Positions 1-6,798 of a stretch of 12,624 nt of DNA are shown here, in pieces. Each line of letters starts with the position of its first letter. The stretch's first letter is position 1. The DNA is from Bacteriovoracaceae bacterium UBA2428 (GTDB taxonomy: Bacteria > Bdellovibrionota > UBA2428), in contig DDRA01000075.1 of assembly GCA_002343545.1 (NCBI GenBank), positions 1 to 12,624 of the forward strand, given 5' to 3'. Below the pieces are notes generated by a model. The model did no database searches, was not told the DNA's origin, and saw only the letters and a program-made list of their open reading frames with translations. A program made the position numbers and the translations under genes.

Positions 1-249
1 GCCAATGCCGGGGTGCTTGCCACCCCGGTTCTCGGTGAGATTGGCGCCGACGCGACCCTTCAAGATGCCGTCGCGACGCGCGATCCAAAAGCGCCGCACG
101 AAAACGAAAGGGCCGTGCAGGTAATCCTGCCAGTGGGACTCGGGTTCGAGCCCGATGCGGTAGGGATCGCGGCGTAAAAGCCCCGGCGTCGCGGCAAAGT
201 CGGCTTCGAGCGCCGCGCCGTCCACCGGAACGATCTCGACCGCGCTCAC
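1..249 (-). CDS. Probable GNAT-family N-acetyltransferase, N-terminal part (cut by window edge)
   Basis: The first 83 codons of a gene that continues past the left edge. The start is GTG at 249, which overlaps the upstream stop codon as GTGA and has a GAGGA ribosome binding site 7 bases upstream (257-261). The visible residues include RRDPYRIGLEPESHWQDYL at about 27-45, then a beta-rich stretch with WIARRDGILKGRVGANL at about 57-73. This resembles the N-terminal half of GNAT acetyltransferases, where a 'DPxW.PPL...' region precedes 'ARRDGxxVGRIAA' strands. The acetyl-CoA binding loop would lie outside the window, so the family is an inference from a fragment. As the last visible gene of the operon it may acylate the pathway product. 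The reading frame is certain; the product is only moderately sure. Confidence 0.55.
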   Translation of the reverse strand, partial: MSAVEIVPVDGAALEADFAATPGLLRRDPYRIGLEPESHWQDYLHGPFVFVRRFWIARRDGILKGRVGANLTENRGGKHPGIG

Positions 250-2975
250 TCGAGGATCCTCACTTCGCCTTTGCCGGCGTCGACGCGTACGCGCATGCCC
301 GTCTTGAGGCGGGTCATGAGGCCGCCCGAAATGCCGACGATCGTCGGGAGCCCCAGCTCGCGCGCGACGACCGCCGAGTGCGAGAGGAGACTACCCCGCT
401 CGATCAAGAGACCGCCGCAAGCCGGGTAGAGCGGGACCCATCCCGGATCCGTACGCGAGGTCACGAGGATCTCGCCCGCGAGCCCGACCGTGTCTCTGAG
501 TTCGTGCGCGACGCGCACGACGCCCTCGATGACGCCCGGGCAGCAGGGCGTGCCGAGCAAGACGTTGGGGTCGTCGCTCACGAGGGGCTCCGACTTCAGA
601 AGATCGCCGTCCATGAGGACGTTCGCGTGGCGAATCGAGTTGCCCGCGGCGCCGTAGGTCAGCAAACGTTCGGGCGGCGACGGCGTCCGTCGGTAGACCT
701 CGAACTCGCGGAAGCGCGCCGCGACGACCGGGCGGAAGTCCGACAGCACCGCGCGGCCCTCGACGTAGCCCACCCACTCGTCCACGGTCATGTAGAAGAT
801 ATCGCGCGGCGCCTCGATCGCGCCGGACCGTGCGAGCTTCTCGCCGGCCGCGCGGAAGAGGTTGCGCAGAAGTCCGTAGACTTTCGTGCGGGCGAAGCGC
901 AGGTTCTCACGGTGGCGCACGGCGCGACGCGCGTTCCCGAGCACCCAGAAGTACACGAGGCGGCGCAGAGCGCCGAGCTTGCCGCGAACCTTCTTCTCGG
1001 CGGCGTCGCGGATCGCCTCTTCGCGCTCCTTCATGGCCTGAATCGAGTAGGACTTCATGCGCACGTAGTTGGCCACGACGTTGAGCGCGAAGCTCGGGTC
1101 GTCGTGCAAGTCGGGCTCTTCGAGCTTGAGCTCGTTCACGCAGCGGAAGCCGTATTTGTCGAGAAAATCGGCGAAGCGCGCGTGCAGCTCCGCGTGCTCC
1201 TTCGATTCGCGGATCGCGTCCCACGCCTTCGCGGGATCGAGCGCGAGGTACCACTCGCGGCGCGCGGCGGGGCCGTTGTCGATCGCGTCGGCGATACGCA
1301 TGAGGGCCTTCGTGGGCTCGGTGCTTTCGAGGTCACCCTGCCCGCAGAGAAGATCGTTCTGCAGCGAGGCCCCCGCGTCGCCCTCGGCGACCCACTTGCC
1401 GGTGAGGCTCTTGAGCGTGCCGAAGAAGACCATGCAGAGGAAGTCGTTGATGAGGGGGACCTGCCAACGTTGCAGGAGCTCCTCTTGGAGTTCGCGGTAG
1501 TAGTCGGCGAGCTCCGGCAGCGCAAGCTTGCCGAGATCGCGGCGACGGCTGCGCTGGTAGATCGCGTCGAAGTCACGGTGGAAGTCGTTCACGATGCGAT
1601 CGATGTTCCAGTACCAGTAGAAGCCCGCCCCCATGAGACGGGCCTTCACGCCGAAGGAGTACTTCGGAGCTTGCGACATGAAGTCGAAGAGCGAGCCGTG
1701 CTCGGGCTTGAGGTTCTGCTTCACGCCCATCATGGTTTCCATGAAGCCCGGGTTCGTGCTCGCGCCCGGCATGAGCAGCAGGAGCCGGTACCAACTCAAG
1801 AGATTGTAGTAAACGCGCCCGCGCACGAGACCGAGCATGTTGCGGAAGTGATATTCGTGCGCGCGCACGACGGGCTTCGGGACGCCCATGACGTCGCAGA
1901 ACTGCAGGTAGACCTCGCGGTAGGTCCAGCTCGCGAACGAAAAGGTGAGGGGCGTCGTGACGCCGCTGAAACTCTCGATGATGTTCGAGTTATCCCAGAG
2001 CGTGGGCGCCGTGCCGTTCACGTGCGGGTCGTAGAAGGCCGCCGGCGGGACTTGCGTGATCGGACGCGTCTGCAGACAGTATATCTTGCCCTCGGCGAGC
2101 GACCACTCCATGTCCTGCGGTCCGCCGAAGCGCTCTTCGAGGCGCAGCGCGAGACGCGAGATCTCGGCGATCTGCGCGTCGCTCAGCGCGGCGGCCGAGG
2201 CGCGCGGTTCCGCGACCGGCACCTGCCGCAAACCGCCTTCGGGCGACTGGCGGAACTCGGCTTCCTTCTTGACGACTTGGCGCTTGGTGATCTCGAAACT
2301 CGAGCGATTCACGACGAAGTGATCCGCGTCCAAAGCGCCGCTCACGAGCCCTTCGCCCTGGCCCCAAACCCCGTCGACCACGAGGTGGTCGCGATCGAGC
2401 GGGCTCACGGGGTTGCGGCTGAAGCAGACGCCCGCGGCTTCGGAGTCCACCATGAGCTGCACGACGACGCCCATGCGGATGCCCGTCACGGCGAGGCCGT
2501 TCTCGCGCCGGTAACTGAGCGCGCGGTCCGAGTACGCCGAAGCCCAGCAGCGGCGCAGGGAATCGAGCACCGCCTCGAGTCCCTTTTGGAAAAGGTAGCT
2601 CGAGAACATGCCCGCGAAGGAGTGATCCTTGGAATCTTCGTCGATGCCGCTCGAACGAACCGCGACGAAGCGATCGGCGAGATTCATCTTGGTGAGCGCG
2701 CACTGGATCTCGGCCCGCAGCTCGGCGGGGATCTCGAGGCTCAGGAAAAGGCGTTCCTTTTCTTCGTGGCTCTCCGGCAAGCGCTCCGCGAGACCGTGCG
2801 CCGAGAGGAAAGCCTGAAAGGCTTCGTCGCCGACGCAGAACCAGGCCGGCACCGGAAAGCCCGCCGAGGACATGCGCGCCATGTTGAGGGCCTTGCCGCC
2901 CCCTTCGCGCCGGAAGCGATCGAGCGGAGTATCGGCGTGCAGAAGCAAGGCGAGATCAGGATTGGACTTCGTCAT
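246..2975 (-). CDS. PEP-synthase/rifampin-phosphotransferase-like dikinase-family phosphotransferase
   Basis: A 909-residue enzyme built like rifampin phosphotransferase: an N-terminal ATP-grasp PPDK domain (about 15-310), a helical middle domain (about 325-770) and a C-terminal swivelling phosphohistidine domain (about 800-905). Visible motifs are GGGKALN (25-31), VRSSGIDEDS (106-115), SFAGMFSSY (119-127), the ATP-grasp closing motif DMEW...LQTRPIT (288-307), and the phosphocarrier loop LLSHSAVVARELG with His866. The PEP-binding TIM barrel of true PEP synthase is absent. In this family ATP's beta-phosphate is carried by the His to an acceptor bound in the middle domain; the acceptor here is unknown and is probably the pathway's own small molecule. 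I chose ATG at 2975 because it overlaps the prenyltransferase stop as ATGA and has GGGAG 7 bases upstream. A start at 3077 would run 106 bases into the upstream gene. The gene lies within the P450-ligase-UbiA operon. Confidence 0.85.
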   Translation of the reverse strand: MTKSNPDLALLLHADTPLDRFRREGGGKALNMARMSSAGFPVPAWFCVGDEAFQAFLSAHGLAERLPESHEEKERLFLSLEIPAELRAEIQCALTKMNLADRFVAVRSSGIDEDSKDHSFAGMFSSYLFQKGLEAVLDSLRRCWASAYSDRALSYRRENGLAVTGIRMGVVVQLMVDSEAAGVCFSRNPVSPLDRDHLVVDGVWGQGEGLVSGALDADHFVVNRSSFEITKRQVVKKEAEFRQSPEGGLRQVPVAEPRASAAALSDAQIAEISRLALRLEERFGGPQDMEWSLAEGKIYCLQTRPITQVPPAAFYDPHVNGTAPTLWDNSNIIESFSGVTTPLTFSFASWTYREVYLQFCDVMGVPKPVVRAHEYHFRNMLGLVRGRVYYNLLSWYRLLLLMPGASTNPGFMETMMGVKQNLKPEHGSLFDFMSQAPKYSFGVKARLMGAGFYWYWNIDRIVNDFHRDFDAIYQRSRRRDLGKLALPELADYYRELQEELLQRWQVPLINDFLCMVFFGTLKSLTGKWVAEGDAGASLQNDLLCGQGDLESTEPTKALMRIADAIDNGPAARREWYLALDPAKAWDAIRESKEHAELHARFADFLDKYGFRCVNELKLEEPDLHDDPSFALNVVANYVRMKSYSIQAMKEREEAIRDAAEKKVRGKLGALRRLVYFWVLGNARRAVRHRENLRFARTKVYGLLRNLFRAAGEKLARSGAIEAPRDIFYMTVDEWVGYVEGRAVLSDFRPVVAARFREFEVYRRTPSPPERLLTYGAAGNSIRHANVLMDGDLLKSEPLVSDDPNVLLGTPCCPGVIEGVVRVAHELRDTVGLAGEILVTSRTDPGWVPLYPACGGLLIERGSLLSHSAVVARELGLPTIVGISGGLMTRLKTGMRVRVDAGKGEVRILE
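257..261 (-). promoter_or_regulatory. Ribosome binding site for the GTG-started GNAT-like gene
   Basis: GAGGA on the minus strand, 7 bases before GTG at 249. It lies inside the last codons of the upstream gene and supports an otherwise uncertain GTG start that overlaps the preceding stop by 4 bases. Confidence 0.55.
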
Positions 2976-3832
2976 TTTGGAGCTCCCGAGGAATAGAGGG
3001 CGACCAAGATCCAGAGATGCGCGAGTAGCGAGAGGGTCGCGAGTCCCTCGACGACCTTGAAGCGCGAAGGCTTCCACACGAGCAGCGCGCCGCTCAGCAC
3101 GAGCGCGCCTTGCAGCGGCCAGAGCCAGGGACCGATGCCGAGGCCGTAGGCGCCCCAGGCCGAAAGCGCCGCGCAGAGCGTGTAGAGCGCCCAGCTACGC
3201 CGGGGACCGTAGACGGAGAGGTAGGTCTTCAGGATGGGATGCGCCGAAGGATCGAGCTTGCGGCAGATCTCGTAGGCAAAGAAAGATCCCAGGATCAGCC
3301 ACGAGAACGAGAACGTGGTGGCAACCGGCGTCGGACCGGGGTGCAGATCGACCGCGAAGAAGCAGAGACCCACGATGACGATTTGGTGCGAAATCGCGTA
3401 AAGGAGCGGGCGGCGACCGAGCCAATCGCCCACGAAGAATTCGCGGTACATGAGCAGGAGGTAAACGGTCACGAGCGCGTAAAGGGCGCCCGAACACCAA
3501 CCGCCCATGAGGGCTGCCAGTCCCGCGAACACGAACATTCCTACCGCGACGGCGCGCAGCGCGCGACCCACTTCGGTCGTCGTGAGCAGTCCGCGCGGCA
3601 GCGGCCGCTCGGGGTGCGCGACGCGATCCTTGTCGAGATCCTTGATCTCGTCCATGAGCCGAAGCTCGCCCGTGAAGAGGAAGGCGCCGACCATCGCGAC
3701 GGCGAAGGCCGCCCAGGAAAACTCGGGCGCGAGGCGACCGGCCGAAGCCGCGAGGCCGCCGGCCACGAGCAGATTGGGAACGACGGGAAAGCGTTCCTTG
3801 AAGTAAAGGCCCCACTTCATCGAGTCAGCCAT
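2972..3832 (-). CDS. UbiA-family membrane prenyltransferase
   Basis: A 286-residue polytopic membrane protein with about eight hydrophobic segments and the first aspartate-rich UbiA motif clearly present: D61-x3-D65-x3-D69-R70 followed by HPERPLPRG (73-81). In UbiA enzymes this loop binds the Mg-diphosphate of an isoprenyl donor. The second motif is atypical: YEICRKLD (187-194) followed by TYLSVYG (203-209). That matches a non-ubiquinone UbiA subgroup with 'E.xRK.....TYS..xG' rather than the usual second DxxxD. The family transfers prenyl groups to aromatic or other acceptors, or in one branch phosphoribose to polyprenyl phosphate, so the substrate is open. The start at 3832 has a strong AAAGGAG site 4 bases upstream and overlaps the ligase gene by 16 bases. 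An alternative ATG at 3820 would give a 4-base ATGA overlap like the other junctions but has poorer spacing from that site. Confidence 0.85.
   Translation of the reverse strand: MADSMKWGLYFKERFPVVPNLLVAGGLAASAGRLAPEFSWAAFAVAMVGAFLFTGELRLMDEIKDLDKDRVAHPERPLPRGLLTTTEVGRALRAVAVGMFVFAGLAALMGGWCSGALYALVTVYLLLMYREFFVGDWLGRRPLLYAISHQIVIVGLCFFAVDLHPGPTPVATTFSFSWLILGSFFAYEICRKLDPSAHPILKTYLSVYGPRRSWALYTLCAALSAWGAYGLGIGPWLWPLQGALVLSGALLVWKPSRFKVVEGLATLSLLAHLWILVALYSSGAPK
2983..2987 (-). promoter_or_regulatory. Ribosome binding site fixing the phosphotransferase start
   Basis: GGGAG on the minus strand, 7 bases before ATG at 2975. It lies within the last codons of the prenyltransferase gene and decides the start in favour of 2975 over the in-frame ATG at 3077. 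Confidence 0.6.
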
Positions 3833-5268
3833 GCGGCTCCTTTCTTGAGGGTCGCCGCGCGGTCGATGCGGGCCCGGTGGCGTCGATCACGCTGAATGCG
3901 CGCCTCGACGCGAATTTCGATCTCGGGAAACTGGGCGCGGATCTCGGCGTCGCGCGCCGAGACGCCCTCGCCCACGAGCGCGAGGCGGCCGCGGGGATCA
4001 CGGTGCACGAGCGCGGCGCTCGACCCGAACCAGGCGTAGAAACGCTGCTCGAGCTCGAAAAGCGCCACGTCCTGCTGCGCGCGGCCGCCGTACCAGTGGA
4101 TCCCCTCGGCATCCGCCGCGATGCGATCGCCCATGAGGTGCCAGACGTCGCCGTTCGCGTCGCGACGCTTGTTCTCGCGGTTGTCCTTTTCGCTACCCAG
4201 GTACATCGGGCAGACCTGGCCGCCCGCGACCCAAAGTCCCTTTTCGTCGCTCGCGAAGCGGGTGCCTTCGGCCGGCGTCCCCACGCAGAGGGTTTGGAAG
4301 TAGCCGCGCCCGCGGCTGCGGCGCACGGCCTCGCGGGCGTCGATGAGGGCGACGGGCTCGGCTTCGCTGCTGCCGTAGACGTGGGTGACCCGCGCGTCGG
4401 GCCAACGATCGAAGGCCCGCTCGAAGATCGCGCAGTCCGTGAGCGCGCCGCCGACCTGGATGGAGCGCAAGGCGTCGGCGCGGCCGTGCTTGAGGAACTG
4501 CCGCAGGAAGGCCGGACCGCAAGAGAGGGTCTCGGGGCGCACGCCGGTCGGCAGCTCGCCGACGAGGGCAAGACGCGAAGCTTTCCAGTCGGCGGGCACG
4601 ATGACGGAACCGCGCCCGGAGGCGAGATTACTGAGGGCGAGATTCGCGAAGACGCAAAGATCCGGGCCCGCGTAGGCCTCGAAGCCGAAGAGCCCTTCCA
4701 GGATTTCCTGGTGATGCGCAAGGTAGCCATGCGTGCGCACGACGCCCTTGGGCGCGCCCGTCGTGCCCGATGTAAAGGTCACGATGCCGATCTGCGAAGA
4801 GTCGACGTCGCGGGCGCGCGCGGCCTCGCCCGTCGAGGCCTTCGGAAGTTCCGAGGTGCGTATCCAGTGCGGAACGGCGCGGATCGCCGACGAGCGCAGG
4901 CCCCAGAGCGAGCCCATCCATCCGCTCACGAACGCCTTCGGGCGCATGAGCTCGATGACGTGGCGAATATTGGCGAGCGGCATCCACGGCTCGACGAGCA
5001 TGAGCGTGGCGCCCTGCGCGAGGGTCGCCATGACCCACGCGAAGAAAACGGGGCTCAAGGTGTCGGCGAGCACGACCGTGTCGCCCGGCCCCACCCCGCG
5101 CGACGCGAGCAGGGACTGTCCCTTGGCCACGAGCGCGCGGAACTCGCCGAAGCTCACGTGATCCGCGTTCGTGAGCGAGTCGCGCGACTTGAGAAAGAGA
5201 ATGGCCGTCTTCGCCGGATCGACGCCCTTACGCGAAAGGAAAAGCTCGGTGCAATTTTTCGTCGTCAT
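3817..5268 (-). CDS. OleC-like AMP-forming acyl ligase (ANL superfamily)
   Basis: A 483-residue adenylate-forming enzyme. Visible core motifs are the P-loop TFTSGTTGAPKGV (164-176), the A5 motif YGSSEAEPV (298-306), HLMGDR (377-382) in place of the usual YxTGD, and GGR at 394-396. The combination YGxxEAxPV, WHxMGD and a C-terminal D-RH-x-x-(K/R)-I-x-R block (461-470, DRRHRARIDR) resembles OleC, the beta-lactone synthetase of long-chain olefin biosynthesis, more than ordinary acyl-CoA ligases. The usual C-terminal 'PKTxxGK' catalytic-lysine block is not seen, and the lysine expected in the OleC-type 'RHxxKI' is Arg467. It probably activates a carboxylic acid as its adenylate; whether it then makes a thioester, an ester or a beta-lactone cannot be told. 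No OleA, OleB or OleD is in the window. The start at 5268 overlaps the P450 stop as ATGA. Confidence 0.8.
   Translation of the reverse strand: MTTKNCTELFLSRKGVDPAKTAILFLKSRDSLTNADHVSFGEFRALVAKGQSLLASRGVGPGDTVVLADTLSPVFFAWVMATLAQGATLMLVEPWMPLANIRHVIELMRPKAFVSGWMGSLWGLRSSAIRAVPHWIRTSELPKASTGEAARARDVDSSQIGIVTFTSGTTGAPKGVVRTHGYLAHHQEILEGLFGFEAYAGPDLCVFANLALSNLASGRGSVIVPADWKASRLALVGELPTGVRPETLSCGPAFLRQFLKHGRADALRSIQVGGALTDCAIFERAFDRWPDARVTHVYGSSEAEPVALIDAREAVRRSRGRGYFQTLCVGTPAEGTRFASDEKGLWVAGGQVCPMYLGSEKDNRENKRRDANGDVWHLMGDRIAADAEGIHWYGGRAQQDVALFELEQRFYAWFGSSAALVHRDPRGRLALVGEGVSARDAEIRAQFPEIEIRVEARIQRDRRHRARIDRAATLKKGAAWLTR
3837..3843 (-). promoter_or_regulatory. Strong ribosome binding site for the UbiA-family gene
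   Basis: AAAGGAG on the minus strand, 4 bases before ATG at 3832 and 16 bases before the alternative ATG at 3820. It is the strongest Shine-Dalgarno sequence seen in the operon and favours the longer 286-residue product, although the shorter start would restore the 4-base overlap pattern. Confidence 0.6.
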
Positions 5269-6602
5269 CGTTGCTCTCGCTTCGTGACGCGCAACCAGAC
5301 GCCGTCTTTCGTGCCGATCGTCACCTTCGCGTCGGCGACGGGATCGCGGCCCGCGACGGGCGCGAAGTCGAAGCGCTTGACCATCTCGGCCAATACGACC
5401 GCGATCTCCATCGTCGCAAGGTTACGGCCGATGCAGAGTCGCGGCCCGAGCCCGAAGGGAAAGTAGGCATCTCGACGCAAGGAGGCCTGGCGTTCGGGCG
5501 CGAAGCGATCGGGATCAAATTCCTCGGGCCGCTCCCAGAAGGCCGAATCGCGCTGCGTGACGTAGGGACTCACGAGGATGATCGAGCCGGCCGGGATGTG
5601 GTAGCCACCAAGCGTGTCGTCGGCGAGGGCGCGGCGGGACCAGGCCCATCCCGCGGGGTAGAGACGCAGGGATTCCTCGACGACGCGGTAGAGGTAACGG
5701 AATCCGCGCAGAGTCGTCGCGTCCATAGGCTGGCCGTCGACCTCGGCGCGTATGCGCGCCACGATCTCGGGCCGCTTCGACAGGAGCCAAAGCGACCACG
5801 ACAGCGAATGCGCCGTCGTCTCGTGGCCGGCAAGCAGCAAGGTCACGATCTCGTCGCGGACCTGACGATCGCCCATGACCTCGCCCGTCTCGGGATCTTG
5901 GGCCTTGAGCAGGAGCGAAACGAGCGTCCGCCCGGGCTCCGTGCGCGCCCGTTCGTGCCGCACGATCTCCTCGACGATCTCGTCGATCGCCGCGACGGCG
6001 GCGCGGAACTCGTCGCGGGCGGCCGAGGGCCACCAGTCCGGCGTGGGTACGAGGGAATAGAAGCGTTTGATGAGGTAGTCGTTCACGACCTGCATCGCGG
6101 GGTGCAGCCGCGCGAAGGTCTCGCGCATCTCGGTGCCGAAGAGCGCCCGCCCTACGATCTCGAGCGCGAGCTTCATCATCTCGGCCTCGACGTCGATCTC
6201 GCGATCCGTCGAAGCGTCCCACTTCTCGATCGTCGTCGCGGCGGCGTTCGCCATGATGGGGATGAGCGAGACGAGATACTCCATCTGGAACATGGGCTGC
6301 ATCGTGCGCCGCTGCTTCTTCCACAGCTCGCCCGAACTCGTGAAGATGCCGTTGCCGAAGATGGCGCCCAGATTCGTCGCCTTCTCGTAGTTCTTCATGC
6401 GGGTGACCATGACGGCGTGCACGTCGTCGGGATGGTTGACGAGATGCACGAGATGCCCCGCGAGGCGGTAGCGCACGACGTCGCCGTAGCGTTTCCGTGA
6501 TTCGGTCAGGAACTGCAGGCGATCCTGACGGTACTCGAAGAGATTCCCCAACCACGGGAGGCCCCTCGGCCCCGGAGCGATGCGAATTTCGGGCGCGGCC
6601 AT
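5265..6602 (-). CDS. Cytochrome P450 monooxygenase
   Basis: A complete 445-residue soluble bacterial P450 with all signature elements: the proline-rich entry GPRGLPWLGN (11-20), the I-helix oxygen-binding motif AGHETT (258-263), the K-helix ExxR (E310-R313), the PEEFDPDRF meander (359-367) and the heme loop FGLGPRLCIG (383-392), where Cys390 is the iron ligand. There is no N-terminal membrane anchor. It most resembles the CYP110/CYP102-like bacterial group acting on fatty acids, terpenes or polyketide-like substrates, from general appearance only. The ATG at 6602 follows a purine-rich GAGGGGGA sequence at good spacing. It is the first gene of the operon and runs into the acyl ligase with an ATGA overlap, so it probably hydroxylates the precursor or product of the same pathway. 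Ferredoxin and reductase partners are not in the window. Confidence 0.93.
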   Translation of the reverse strand: MAAPEIRIAPGPRGLPWLGNLFEYRQDRLQFLTESRKRYGDVVRYRLAGHLVHLVNHPDDVHAVMVTRMKNYEKATNLGAIFGNGIFTSSGELWKKQRRTMQPMFQMEYLVSLIPIMANAAATTIEKWDASTDREIDVEAEMMKLALEIVGRALFGTEMRETFARLHPAMQVVNDYLIKRFYSLVPTPDWWPSAARDEFRAAVAAIDEIVEEIVRHERARTEPGRTLVSLLLKAQDPETGEVMGDRQVRDEIVTLLLAGHETTAHSLSWSLWLLSKRPEIVARIRAEVDGQPMDATTLRGFRYLYRVVEESLRLYPAGWAWSRRALADDTLGGYHIPAGSIILVSPYVTQRDSAFWERPEEFDPDRFAPERQASLRRDAYFPFGLGPRLCIGRNLATMEIAVVLAEMVKRFDFAPVAGRDPVADAKVTIGTKDGVWLRVTKREQR

Positions 6603-6710
6603 ACCTCGAGTCCCCCTCTGCGTTCTGCACCCGTCAGTGTTTCATAGCGAGGCCCGATTACCAGAGCGGGGAGCGTCGGCCGAACGTCAGCAAAAGCGGA
6701 ACGAAGGCGG

Positions 6711-6766
6711 CGAGGTGCGGCCGGCGAGGTGCGGCCGGCGAGGTGCGGCCGGCGAGGCGCCCCGGC
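6711..6766 (-). repeat. 14-base tandem repeat array A (CCGGCCGCACCTCG on the minus strand)
   Basis: Three perfect head-to-tail copies of a 14-base unit (6711-6724, 6725-6738, 6739-6752; CGAGGTGCGGCCGG as written on the plus strand), then a degraded fourth copy (6753-6766, about 9 of 14 matching). In minus orientation the unit is CCGGCCGCACCTCG, identical at 12 of 14 positions to the unit of the array at 8682-8765. The array begins about 33 bases after the stop of the unknown gene at 6799 and reads in that gene's sense direction. Confidence 0.9.
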
Positions 6767-6773
6767 GCCTTTT
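6755..6773 (+). terminator. Short GC-rich hairpin with T run (terminator-like, doubtful)
   Basis: AGGCGCC (6755-6761) and GGCGCCT (6764-6770) are perfect inverted arms around CC, with a TTTT run at 6770-6773 on the plus strand. The shape is like an intrinsic terminator, but no plus-strand gene ends here; both flanking genes are on the minus strand, where no T run follows. It overlaps the degraded last unit of array A and may simply be a by-product of the repeat. Confidence 0.25.
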
Positions 6774-6798
6774 CGCACCGGCAGCGCGTCAAACGCAT

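Larger units (their letters stand above)
6603..6798. other. Intergenic region upstream of the P450 operon
   Basis: The 196 bases between the unknown gene's stop and the P450 start, the longest non-coding gap in the window. It should hold the operon promoter. The best minus-strand -10-like hexamer is TATGAA (6641-6646), about 40 bases from the ATG, but no good -35 partner sits at 16-18 bases, so I do not call a promoter. The right half holds a 14-base tandem repeat and a short GC-rich hairpin (separate entries). Confidence 0.4.

Noticed and set aside
378..2996. Long open plus-strand frame antisense to the phosphotransferase (872 codons)
   Set aside because: Arg/Glu/His-rich composition without motifs, typical of a mirror frame in GC-rich DNA; the opposite strand holds clear dikinase-family motifs along its full length.
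2976..3077. Extended N-terminus (34 more residues) for the phosphotransferase
   Set aside because: It would run inside the UbiA gene; the start at 2975 has an ATGA overlap, a GGGAG site and begins just before the conserved domain.
3877..5466. Open plus-strand frame across the ligase and the end of the P450
   Set aside because: It lies opposite clear AMP-ligase and heme-loop motifs and has no recognisable domain; a shadow of the real genes.
6603..6798. Promoter for the P450 operon with TATGAA as -10
   Set aside because: No -35 hexamer at proper distance and sigma preference of the organism is unknown; noted only as a weak possibility in the intergenic entry.
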